From Panorpa germanica (lineage: Eukaryota > Arthropoda > Insecta > Mecoptera > Panorpidae), in contig OY783221.1 of the NCBI GenBank assembly GCA_963678705.1, positions 9,920,001-9,984,000 on the forward strand: 64,000 nt of DNA. Reading direction: 5' to 3'. Below are positions 24,856 through 34,725 of the stretch, piece by piece. How positions within the stretch are numbered: position 1 is the first letter of the stretch; each line of letters starts with the position of its first letter. The translations under genes and the position numbers were made by a program. The notes beneath the pieces were generated by a model. It saw nothing but the letters and a program-made list of their open reading frames with translations. It searched no databases and was not told where the DNA came from.

Positions 24856-25799
24856 TCGTACAAAAAGTATATCAATCGACTCCGTCAGTACTGTTAATTA
24901 ATTTAAAATAAGCAGATTACCTTTTAACGTTATGTAATAATTAAAAAATATATTTTGCAAAAATAAAAACGAAATGAATTTTCAAAGTACAAGTAAAGTA
25001 TCTTAATTTGAGAGTGTCTTTGAAAATACTCGTAAAATCGTTAAGTTATAAACTATACAATATACGAGTATTGCAGTACAACCAAAAACACAATTTTATT
25101 TTATGTGTTTTTAAAGAAACTAAAGATAATTATTGTTTCTATTTAAGAAGTAAATTTTATGATCTTAGCAAATACATTTGTTGCTTGACGAATGTTAAGA
25201 ATTGAGTTTCATGGTATTCTGTAAGTGTTACAAAGTGTACTTGAGTTGTTTTTGTTTGAGTCAAAAGAAAGTATGTAAATTGAGCAAGCAATTTATGTGG
25301 TACTGGAAAATGTTGTATTTTATTTAGTAAATTATTGGTATAATAATATTTTGACACTACTGTGAGAACTTTTGTAAAGGGTGCTCTAAAAGAAAGTTTC
25401 GATATGGTTGGTATACTGTTGAACGTAGCAAGCAAGCCATATTGGCGTGAAGGCATGGTAATCGGTAGTACAGCAATATGGAATTCAGTCGCTACAGAAC
25501 GTTCCTCGGGAACATATCGCCATGCGATCATTTTACAAATAACATGACTATTGCTTGGAGAAAGTTCCATAATCTATTATAATTTATTCTAATAAACAAA
25601 GAATATAGTTCTAATAGACATAAGACTCAATCAGTTCGACAGTGTACGCTGGTCAGTGTTATGTAGTCAGGATAAAGTATGACCCGATAAAATGCTAGTA
25701 AAGAACTATATGATCCTCTAAAAGATCTCATCAATTTGTCTGGCAGACGTCAACTCCACTTACGGATTGTGTGGTCTCCGAGTTACATTACTCTATTAA
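24855..25799. other. unassigned; contains a 137-codon minus-strand frame
   Basis: The minus-strand frame at 25157-25570 is long for such AT-rich DNA. It shows no domain, signal peptide or transposase motif that I recognise. The part at 25370-25550 has more balanced base composition and begins with GGGTGCTCTAAAAGAAAG, which could be a transposon end, but no inverted partner was found. Confidence 0.35.
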
Positions 25800-25985
25800 T
25801 TTTTACGTGGGGTTATCCCAGTCGGGTCCAGATTGGGATCCAATGAGACAAACCTAGCATTAATCTATTATTGCTTATGTTGGGTTATTCAAGTTGGATC
25901 CCGATTGGGATAAGCTTACTGGGATACGACAATGGGACCCCAATTGGGTCCAGACATATGTTTAGGGCAATTCTAGTGAAATTTT
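25800..25985 (+). repeat. cluster of GGGTCC/TTGGGATCC-type short repeats
   Basis: Related words recur at irregular spacing: TTATCCCAGTCGGGTCCAGA, TTGGGATCCAATG, TTGGATCCCGATTGGGATAA, CTGGGATACGAC and CCCCAATTGGGTCCAGACAT. Several are near-palindromic. The outer GGGTCCAGA words are direct repeats about 125 bases apart. No family name is supported. Confidence 0.55.
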
Positions 25986-26774
25986 TAGTGGGGAATAAGT
26001 ATTAACCATAAAAAAAATTAATATACTATTAATATATACTAACATACTATGAATTAAATAGTCTCTAGTATTATTACTTATGAAATTAATTATACAACGA
26101 GTATTTTAACACTCTTTGCTTCGCCCATGCAGTGTTTATTCTAGGCTTTGATTGGACATATAAACAGTGTGAATGTCTAGTTTTCCTAATGCAACAATCT
26201 TTCTTCATTGTGAAATGCAATTTCCTTTTAGACAAGACTGGTTTAATAACTAATAGCCATATCATAGAATTGGCTATTATATATTTATAAGTAGAAGTGA
26301 ATGGTCGAGATGCTTCATTGCAACCCTCTTCGTAAAGTAAAATAAATCTATAGCAGACATTACATGTATTGGAGTGTCAGTAAAGGAAAAATGTTTCTCC
26401 CACCCACACTTCTATTATGCTGCCCTTCTAGTACGCTACATTGGGACGCGTCGCAATTTTTACCGTTTTGTGTCGGTGCCTTGATTGAATTAACGCACCC
26501 CTCTTATTCAGGGGTAGCGTACTAGTTGGATATATCGATGCTTACTCTTTATATTGAAGAACAGGAGCGAACTACGTAGTACCTTTAAATATATTTATAG
26601 TTTCTATATACATTATTAAGAAATTTGGAAATCAGTACTTTTTCATTCTATCGTAAATTTATATAGCACAATTTGTTTTATGTATAACTAGTCGCCAAAC
26701 TTCGTAATTTATGAGTTTATTGAAAGAAATACTTGGTTATTATTTACCTAATACTTAGTTATTAGTAACGAGAG
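25986..26774. other. no gene seen
   Basis: Spacer. An imperfect inverted pair TAGTACGCTAC / GTAGCGTACTAG lies at about 26430-26526. Confidence 0.5.
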
Positions 26775-26940
26775 ATGACGTCAGAAAAAAGTGTTGCACA
26801 AGGACCGAGAAAAAGAAAAAAATACTGAAAAGGAGATAAGAAGAAAGAAATATGGAGGCGAAACTGGGGAAAAAAGTTGTGGAGATACGAGAGCAAGATA
26901 GGATGAGCAAAGTGAACCAAGCGAAATATAATGGGACTTG
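26775..26940 (+). mobile_element. LINE-A fragment, upstream of C-terminal knuckle (interrupted)
   Basis: The plus strand encodes a basic stretch ending in VVEIREQDRMSKVNQAKYN. This lines up with the QERIEKIEKSNYNKRY region of the copy at 39.6-40.3 kb. The LINE-A coding sequence resumes at about 27621. The M4 repeat and its edge sequence lie between. Removing about 660 bases restores roughly the spacing seen in the other copy. Confidence 0.65.
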
Positions 26941-27482
26941 ATGTTAATAAATGTGTATTGGCGTGTCTATTTTATTAAATATCTAAATATTGGCGGAGAT
27001 ATAGCAATTAAAAGTTTGAATTGTAGTTTTAGCGCTAGAAATGGTCGGCCATATTTTTATGACGTGAAATGCAATTTCACGCTGTTGGTAATCAAATAAT
27101 CAAGTCAAGTCAAAAAATAATAAGTTTTTATTTTATTTAACCCTGCTAAGGCAGACATAATATTGGAATTTTGTTGTTCCTTGCAATACTAATAAATAAT
27201 ATTTGATATTTTGATATATAAATACTATAGCAGAGATTTATGAGCTGTAAGGTTGGCAACGATTGTGATGTCACATGCATTTGGAATTTGTACAACATTA
27301 AATCCCTTTAATAATTAAAGAGACAAAATGACTTTTTTAATAGCTAATATCTCTTAACATATAAGGAGTTATTAAAAAATAATTGGATATTTGAGGTTCT
27401 AGTAACCCACTTTATCAATATATAGTACACTTTTATAGAAATTAAGACATAGGGCACAAGCCCATTAAAAGAAATACGCAAT
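26941..27482 (-). mobile_element. M4 repeat, inserted in LINE-A
   Basis: The reverse complement matches 35582-36060 and 57262-57722. Shared blocks are GGCTTGTG, TTTCTATAAAAGTGTACTAT, AACCTC, TAACTCCTTATATGTTAAGA, TCTCTTTAATTATTAAAGGG, CATAAATATGGCCGAC, TAGCGCTAAAAC and AACTTTTAATTGCTATATCT. The middle (about 27075-27290) is diverged or replaced. No long ORF and no obvious terminal inverted repeat was found. Confidence 0.75.
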
Positions 27483-27620
27483 ATTTTCATGCAAAGTGAT
27501 GATATTTTAATAATAATCAAAACATTAAACTCTCAGTTATTAATGGAACACAATATGCGGGAAATATCACCCCAATGACGGTTATATTGACAGTTAAAAA
27601 TTGGTGCGATTTTTAAAATG

Positions 27621-28060
27621 ATAGTTCTTTTCAAAAGAGCGTATAGAAAAGGATTTGAGATAAAAAGATACCACTATACATAAAGAAAAAACACACAGGA
27701 AGAATAACGTGTTTTAGAATAACCAATGAGGAGTTGGTGAAATGTGTAAAGGAGCAGCGAAGATGTTGGAACATATGAAGAGGAATGCGAATAAAAGACA
27801 GTAAAAGAACGATAGAGGAGTTGTTGGAAGGAGACAAGGCAGGAAAGAGGTGGATGGCGGAGATACAGAAAAGGAAATGGAATGAAACGGATGCGGAAAA
27901 AGAAGAAGTGGAGTACAGAAAGTATTTCCTAAGGAAAGTTGAATAGTTTCAGTATATCCTAAGTAAATTGAATTTATTAAGGAGGAACAGGTCAACAATA
28001 AAAGTTTATCTGTCGGTGATACGAAATGCAAAATACGAAGTACATGAGGGACGAGCAAAT
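27621..28060 (+). mobile_element. LINE-A C-terminal region, decayed
   Basis: Reading across small frame shifts, the plus strand encodes RITCFRITNEELVKCVKEQR, then LEHMKRN where the knuckle His is expected. It goes on to TIEELLEGDKAGKRWMAEIQ followed by a basic Glu/Lys tail. This matches CGTEIETSEHIKFSC..QLLKRGREGKRWMEEIEK in the copy at 39.9 kb. It is continuous with the 26775 fragment apart from the M4 insertion. The 126-codon minus frame here is its antisense. Confidence 0.75.
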
Positions 28061-29119
28061 ATAGGGACTGTACCTTTGAAAATGAATTTTTCAATTCCCT
28101 ATTAAACTGCTTTTTGCTTGTTAAAATGATTTTTTATGCATATAATAGTTTAATAAATTAAAAATTACCTATAATTAATATCAAATTTATATTAATTCAA
28201 TTTAAATACAAATTAAATATTTTGAAAAAGGAATAATACATTTTGCAATGCTGCAAATTTACGTGTGTTGACGCATGCGTGATTTAGTTCTTTGACCAAT
28301 AAATTGTTATATTTTATATAACATTTATTCCGATTTTGAATTTCCCGCTCAAATTGGCATTTGCAACGTTACCGGCTTATAACCTATACATTTATTGTTT
28401 CTTAAAGGTTTTATTTAAATATTTTCGTATATAAGTATCCTTTTGATAATTTTCTTTTTGCAATAGTTACAGAAAAGATTATTTTATATACACCTAGTTT
28501 TTAAAAGCCGTGTCACCATTTTTTTATAGTTAAAAGTTATATTATGTGGTGAATTTGAGCTAAAAATTATGATTTGTATGGAAAATGACTACTTTTAATC
28601 ATGTATAAAAAGAAAACTGTGAACCCTAGGTCTCTAAAATTTTAAGACAGCATGTATTTTAACTATATGTATCGAACCTCCAAATTTCACAACGTTTTCA
28701 TCATTTACGTAAACGTCCTGTTCCTACCCTTAAGAAAAAATGGAAACGTAAATGATAATTTACGCGTAAACAACGTAACGCCAAATGGAAAAAACGCTAA
28801 TAAATAAATACAACGGAATACTTAGTTAACATATTTGTTTCTAATGTCAGCAAGTTCAATTTCAAAGATCTACCTTCGCATTACCATAATGGTTTTAAAC
28901 CGTGTGTTTGATTTACTAATTGCTGGCTTCTACTTCAAATAGAACCTCACTAATTACCAGAATAGTTTAACCTTTAGTAGGATCCATGAATATTTCAATA
29001 AACGTACATAGTTTTACGTACCCACTACCGCCCCAACCCCAATTCCAATCCCGTCAGAATTCACCCCTGCTTACTTTTGTTCATTTTCCTACACGCAGCG
29101 GTGTTCTGTTCTGACATTT
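28061..29119. other. no gene seen; lies downstream of the exon on the minus strand
   Basis: AT-rich. If the exon at 29410-29559 is real, this is inside its first coding intron. A C-rich patch at about 29025-29053 (CCGCCCCAACCCCAATTCC) is roughly complementary to the G-rich run that follows. Confidence 0.5.
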
Positions 29120-29170
29120 GGGGGTGTTGCGTTGGCGCTGGGGTTAGGATTGGGGTGGTTTGGGGGTTGG
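29120..29170 (+). other. G-rich run with G-quadruplex potential
   Basis: Four runs of at least four G lie at 29120-29124, 29140-29143, 29152-29155 and 29162-29166, with loops of 15, 8 and 6 bases. A C-rich partner lies about 70-100 bases to the left, so hairpin pairing is an alternative. It sits 240 bases from the splice donor of the minus-strand exon; in the transcript it would appear as C-rich. Confidence 0.6.
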
Positions 29171-29409
29171 AAGACGGAATACCGGAGTACGTGCAATATA
29201 ACAAACTCGCATCTTAAACACACGAACGACTTATGTTCCTGATTAGCTAAGCTTTCTCGTTAATGATGAAACGCTCCAAAGAAATGGGATAGCAGGAGCC
29301 AAGGAAAAGAAAGTAGAAACACATCCAAACTACAACTAGTGATTCCTTAATATGTTATATATTTAAGGATGTTGGTATTTATTTAAAAGAGTAAATATCA
29401 AAATCTTAC

Positions 29410-29559
29410 CTTCAGATATTTGTTCGTTGGCTTGCACTCCACCGAAGAAAACGAATAGACCAACTGCAACTATCACGCTCACAGCAAAATATCCACGATT
29501 GGAGATCCACTCCATCGTGCGATATATTTGTAACACACCGATTCACTAAACACTAACAC
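29410..29559 (-). CDS. first coding exon of a secreted or membrane protein (partial gene)
   Basis: This is the only convincing host-gene piece in the window. The minus strand shows a pyrimidine-rich acceptor (TTTTTCTTTTATTTGCAG) ending at 29560 and 44 bases of 5' UTR. An ATG follows at 29515, then 35 complete codons plus one base, then the donor GAAG|GTAAGATTT. The peptide begins MEWISNRGYFAVSVI, followed by a hydrophobic VAVGLFVFFGG segment and VQANEQISE. This has the layout of a signal peptide with likely cleavage after VQA. A membrane anchor is the alternative. The donor is phase 1, which is common after signal-peptide exons of extracellular domain proteins. I do not recognise the protein. 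At least one noncoding exon must lie to the right if the acceptor is used, and further coding exons lie to the left, possibly beyond the window. Confidence 0.8.
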
Positions 29560-29879
29560 CTGCAAATAAAAGAAAAATACGTTAGATAATGTGTTACGTA
29601 AATAAATGTTTACGTATGTTACGTAAAAGAAAATTAAATGTAGTAAAAACAGTGAACACCATTTTTCATAAGTAATTTGTCGTACTTTAAAGCAGTAGAA
29701 TAATATAAATGTTTGTACAATTATAAAGGATATCATTATCTAATTGTCCTTAAAACTAAATATTGATTGATCGTTTCGAATTAAAGTTAGAATCATTTGC
29801 ATTAGTAATAAATGAGGGACACATACAATTGAGGTGTACATGTGCTAGATTTTTATTTTTAATAAAAACATATATTCCT
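29560..29879. other. probable intron upstream of the coding exon
   Basis: The minus-strand acceptor at its left edge implies intron sequence here. It is AT-rich with no 5' exon recognised. Confidence 0.45.
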
Positions 29880-30015
29880 AGATAGAAAATGAATCAAGGA
29901 ATTGGCTTGTAGCAAGCTTGAAACTGTTAAACATGCATTGCAATACAGTTTCTATATAAAAAGTAGAAACTAAACTTTAAAATTAGCTAGTAGTAAGCTA
30001 AAAAAAATTTCTACC
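29880..30015 (-). repeat. inverted copies of the ~80-bp repeat (left arm)
   Basis: The reverse complement reads CTAGCTAATTTT, TTTCTACTTTTTATATAGAA, TGTATTGCAATGCA and GTTTCAAGCTTGCTAC, then begins a second unit (AAGCCAATTCC, TTCATTTTCTATCTAGG). These are the same motifs as in the direct array at 31256-31556, in the opposite orientation. Confidence 0.7.
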
Positions 30016-31255
30016 TGGATTGGTACATTTTACAATTATAATTGCTGAAATGGATTAATTACTTTAACTTCATATCATATTTTATTTAAGCAAATCATAA
30101 TAATATTTAATCTACATAATAGAGCTATTCTATTAAGGTCTTAATCATTTATAACAATAACTTATAACATTCTATAATTATTAAAAACGTGTACTTAATA
30201 AATATGTAATAAAAGTTTTATGAATATGCTAATGCACAAAAGGATAGATTGTTTTTATGAAGCTGTAAAATAGGTCACAAAATGAAATGAAATCGTATAC
30301 GTAACGAGTAACTTTTGTTATCTTGGATTAACCTTAAATACGCACTAAAAACATTCAAATTATTATTAAAGTAATATTGAAGGCCACCAGAAAAACGACA
30401 TGGATAATATTTCAAAAATTAATCAATATGCTTTAGTAATAATATTGAAAACATATATATATATATATCCCATTTCATATAGGGCTATATAGTCGGGTAT
30501 ATATGTGGGCTATAACAATGTGTTGAAGAGGCTATTTTAAGGTTATATTTAGAGGGCAGTAACTTATATTACCTAATAGGGGTAATGTTGGTATTTTGAC
30601 CTCTAAATCTACCCTTACACCCTGCCCTGTATCAGTACCCAGTATAGAGCTTATGTTGTCGAGTGGGTTTTAACTAGATTAGGGCTTGGTCCATAGGAAC
30701 AGCTTCCGGTTCAGAGTTTTTTTACAGTCACAGTATTGGAATACATACATACATACACATATTTTATCTACATTTAATAACGCTGTAAATAAAAACATTT
30801 ATTGACTTTTATGTCAATATTTAAGTAAGTTTATTATTTATTTGTAAATCATTGGATATTTCGTTGTAGGTATACGTATATGGTTTGTATGTATGTAGTT
30901 TATAATGTTAAATTATACTAAAAGCATATTCAGTCATGTTTACCACAAGCGTTTAAGTTGAGCACACTGAGCGATGAATCCCATCAGGTAAGTTCCACTT
31001 ATTTTCCAACGGATCTTAATATTTAATAGACACAAGTGTTATTAATGAATTAATTATTAATACGTGTAAACTTTAATGATGAATTATTAATTTCATAAGA
31101 TGACTTGGTAAGTGTTTTTAATTTTCTGGGGAATACTAGAAAGCCATTAAATATATTAATATTTATATCATTTTAATAAATGTATATGTATTTATTTATG
31201 AAAGTTATTAATAAAATATGTAAATTAAAAGTATACGTTCGAACACCCATTACTA
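30016..31255. other. spacer between inverted repeat arrays
   Basis: About 1.24 kb without a gene or coding frame of note. It contains ATACATAC-type and TATATA-type simple patches at about 30440-30475 and 30740-30760. If the flanking arrays are arms of one element, this is its interior. Confidence 0.45.
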
Positions 31256-31556
31256 GTTTACTACAAGCTAATTTCATGGTTCATTTTCTACCTCTTATAT
31301 AGGAAATTGTAATACAATGCAGTTTCAAACTTTCTGACGTATTATAGGCTAATTACAAGATATTTTTCATCATCTTAAATAGGCAATTGTAGCACAGTGC
31401 TAGTTTCAAAGGTGCTACTAGCTAATTCTAAGATTCATTTCTACCTCTCATATAGAAAATGGTAACACAGTACAGCTTCAAACTTGCTGGCTCGCTTCAA
31501 ACTAATTCTAATGTTCCTTTTCTATCTGAAAGTTGCTGGCATGCTACGTGCTAATT
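31256..31556 (+). repeat. degenerate ~80-bp tandem repeat array (right arm)
   Basis: Units begin with GCTAAT or ACTAAT at about 31267, 31348, 31421 and 31502, with a partial at 31550. Each carries, with changes, TTCATTTTCTACCTCTTATA, then AAATTGTAACACAGTGCAG, then TTTCAAACTTGCTG. Periods are 81, 73, 81 and 48 bases. Confidence 0.75.
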
Positions 31557-31917
31557 TTTTCTTTGATTGTAACATTTCTACAGTTATCTTATGATTTTAT
31601 GCAAATAATATAGATTCAAATGTTACAAAATAATAGAGAAGATTTTTCTTAATTATAGGTAGTATTTTACGTTACCTACTAATATTTTACGAATACAAGA
31701 TAAAGAGCTTTTAAAATAGTTTTAAATAAGAAGAAAGATCCATTTCGATTAAATATTACTGGGTATTGATTAAATAAAGTATTTTATAAATTTTAGATAT
31801 TAGTAACAGAATCCCGTGCTTGGAGATTCGAACCTTGTACCAGTATTATATTTTATTTAAATTTGAAGTTAATAAAAAACTGCGCCTCGAGTAGGTTGAT
31901 GTTAATTTTACAAAAAG

Positions 31918-31918
<1 letters not shown>
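31557..31918. other. no gene seen; weak tRNA-like box
   Basis: AT-rich. GGTTCGAATCTC on the minus strand near 31830 resembles a polymerase III box B, but no box A or fold supports a tRNA or SINE. Confidence 0.4.

Positions 31919-31992
<74 letters not shown>
31919..31992. repeat. (TA)n microsatellite, 74 bp
   Basis: Uninterrupted alternating A and T. It produces an Ile-Tyr repeat frame at 31863-32093 that is not a gene. Confidence 0.95.
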
Positions 31993-31995
<3 letters not shown>

Positions 31996-32343
31996 GTATA
32001 CATGCTTTTTGTGTATCATCCATACAGAAATCTCGGTATATATTTTTCTCATTTTATTTTTATTTCATGTCATATAAAAATACAATCTTTTAAAATTAAT
32101 CAAAGGTCTACATTTATTGGTGAAATAATAAAAGCTTGCCTGATCCGAGATCCCACTGATCTGTGATCTGACAAAAGACATTTCTCTACGTCACATATAA
32201 GAAGGAAGAATCGGAAGTACCAAATAAAAGTAGAGCCAACGAACTGGATTGATTAATCCATAACATTTTATTCAAGGGTGGCACGTTGAAACGGGGTCCA
32301 TAAGGAATACAACACGATACATATAGTGACTTCTTAGATGTAC
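31993..32343. other. no gene seen
   Basis: Spacer. CTGATCCGAGATCCCACTGA then TCTGTGATCTGA near 32142-32170 is a short imperfect repeat only. Confidence 0.45.
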
Positions 32344-32352
32344 TTACAGATA
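32344..32352. repeat. target-site duplication of LINE-C, left copy
   Basis: TTACAGATA, identical to 33013-33021. Confidence 0.6.
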
Positions 32353-33012
32353 TCTTTTTTTTATTTATTTATTTATTTGCCTTGACTTTCATTCGTCATA
32401 GCCACCATCAAACATTTTTTATACATATTTTATAATTTATAATTCTATTTTAAAATTTTTTAAATATTTAAATAATTCACTAATTAATTTTGAATCACTT
32501 AACAAAAATTTAGTATTAACAGGAAAAGTTTTAATCATATCTAATATTTCACTATTGAATTTTGATCTTTCTAAACTACAATTTATGCATTCAAATATAA
32601 TATGATCCAAAGTTCCTTCTTAAACACATTGACATCTATCGTCAGATAAAATATTAATTTTGTACAGGTGAGCTGAAGTTTTAAAATAATTACTTTTGAT
32701 TCTGATAATAGTTGATATAATTTTGCGGGACTCATTTCTAAACCATGTTTTCTTACTTAAATTTGGATGTAACATATAATAATCTCTTCCTTTTAACTGA
32801 CTTTTGTTAATAAAATCTGTGTTTCTCAAATTGAAGTTTAATTTTTTGATTATATTAAAAATTTCATATGAAGGTAATTTCACTTTCATCTCAATTTTCA
32901 AATTTATTGATTCCTTTGCCAATTTATCCGCAATTTCGTTTCCTCTTATTCCACAATGTCATGGTATTATTCTTATTTATTATATTGAAATGCATCTCCT
33001 TAATTTTGCATG
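32353..33012 (-). mobile_element. LINE-C 3' fragment with RNase H end and AAAT-repeat tail
   Basis: The minus strand encodes HCGIRGNEIADKLAKESINL, the last conserved block of a LINE RNase H. The usual Gly before it is changed to a stop. It continues as a 100-codon frame to CQCV, a stop, then GTLDHIIFECINCSLERSKF, the CxC..H....C knuckle. The tail is AAATAAATAAATAAATAAAA. The flanks TTACAGATA at 32344-32352 and 33013-33021 are identical and fit a 9-bp target-site duplication. The family differs in sequence and 3' end from LINE-A and LINE-B. Upstream domains are missing through 5' truncation. It is non-functional. Confidence 0.85.
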
Positions 33013-33021
33013 TTACAGATA
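33013..33021. repeat. target-site duplication of LINE-C, right copy
   Basis: TTACAGATA, identical to 32344-32352. Confidence 0.6.
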
Positions 33022-34203
33022 CTAGTAATAATGTAGAATAACAGATTTCGAAACAGTAGAGTAACATTGCAGGTTTTGGCATAACTTATATTGGATATTA
33101 CGCATAGTAAAATAATTAAAACATTTTAATTAGAATATTATCCTACAAAATTTGTAATAGTTCCCTATTTCTAATATGTTTAGATACCAAATACATTTAA
33201 TTTGTTATTCCATCTAATAGTAATCAAGCTCCGGAAAGCAAACTCCAGATTATCTAAGCAACTTTGTACATATCTTATTTATCACTAAACTTAATATCAA
33301 ATAATGAAAATCTAATAAAGATCTCACCAACAAAATATTTAAACAAATCTAACATTTCATATATATTCGTATCTCTCAATTTACTCTTAGTTTCCCCTTT
33401 TTCGTTGTTGTATCAACTTTTGCACCCCATCTATGATTTAAGTCATCTCCACGTATTACAAGGTCTACGGGATTCATCCCTGTCGGGATTCAGAAATCAG
33501 GATCAAGGAAGATCGCCATCCCGCCATCCCTGTGTAAAAATCTGTTCCACCAGCCAGTTTCTTATATCTATTCTCAGTGAACCGGAGAACATCAACTATA
33601 TATAATCCAGCTATATAATATTTTCTGATTAATTTTGCCGTCATGCGAGGTAATAACGACTTTCTTCTTTCCTCTTGTAACTCAACTCCCTTCGCTCCCC
33701 ATTCTCTTACCAATTTCTTTTATATTTCCACCAGCCTCTTGTTTTATATATTATATAATACATACATATATATTTTTTACAGTTTCCCTTTTTCATTTTT
33801 TTTTTTTTTTGTTACTAAATTTGCCATTTTTACGACAAGTACATGTAATGAAATAACATACAACCTTTAGTATTTGTCAGATTTTTCTTTTGGGTGTTAA
33901 ATTGAAAAATATTTTCTTTGTCTTGTAATTTATTATATGTGTATTAAAAATAAAGTTATAATTTATTTGTAAAGGAAATTTAAAATCAAAATTTAAGTGC
34001 ACTTTATGTTTGTTGAAAATAACAAAATATTATTCTGATAGCAAGTACAGGGTGTTCCAATTTGTTATAAATGTGTATTCTACTAAAAATTAGTCTCTTA
34101 ACAATTCTTATTTGTAAGAGAACAATGGAAAGGGGGGAGTAACGGCTTTCAAGAAGGTACTCTGCAAATGAAAATGTTCGAAAAATGCCTCTTTCTTAGA
34201 CTA
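33022..34203. other. no supported gene; unassigned open frames
   Basis: A region at about 33430-33720 is less AT-rich and open on both strands (plus 33264-33605; minus 33474-33713). The minus-strand style (REWGAKGVELQEERRKSLLP) recalls LINE-A basic stretches, but no motif confirms it. A T(13) run lies near 33800. Confidence 0.4.
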
Positions 34204-34725
34204 AAGCCTCATTCCCACTCACTGTTTTGATATTTAATTTACTGTTTTTATTTAATATTGTAATCTAGATTTCAGGTTTTAGTTTAAGCATTCCTTTTCA
34301 CATTTGTGTTTTAATTTAAGTTTAGTTAATTTAGTTAGTAATATAAATTTTGACAGTTCGACAAAATTGTATGTGAAATAATTAAAATTGATATTGTTAA
34401 TAACAATTAGTAATAGAAATTGTTTTCACTTCTATATTTTTCAAAAACGAACATTAAACTTCTTTTAAAAGTAAATCCTACTGCATTTTGACAGATTGTC
34501 ACATTTTGAAGGTTATAATATAATATAGTTTTACTTAATTTAATATTTTTAATTTAAAACATTGGACCTTGTAAGGCTCTAAAAAAACTAAGAAAACTTA
34601 AAAGTAAATTTAATTAAAAATGGTACTGTGAATGACTACGCGTATTGCCATATGCTAAACAATTTAAATTAAATTTAAAATACAAAATAAAATTAAAAAA
34701 GTGAGTGGGAATAATACTCAAGGCT
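34204..34725 (+). mobile_element. M2 non-autonomous repeat, complete copy (about 522 bp)
   Basis: The left end is AGCCTCATTCCCACTCACTG. The right end, reverse-complemented, is AGCCTTGAGTATTATTCCCA followed by CTCACTTTTTTAATTT. These form an imperfect terminal inverted repeat with a small insertion. The interior is noncoding and matches the copy at 1780-2260. The extra block ATTGTTAATAACAATTAGTA is unique here. Target duplication is unclear. Confidence 0.8.

Noticed and set aside
27714..28094. 126-codon minus-strand frame
   Set aside because: Antisense of the LINE-A C-terminal region on the plus strand.
31863..32093. Frame with a long Ile-Tyr repeat
   Set aside because: It is produced by the (TA)n microsatellite.
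33474..33713. 79-codon minus frame as a LINE-A piece
   Set aside because: Only charge composition is similar. No YNKRY, Cys-His or GKRWM motif was found.
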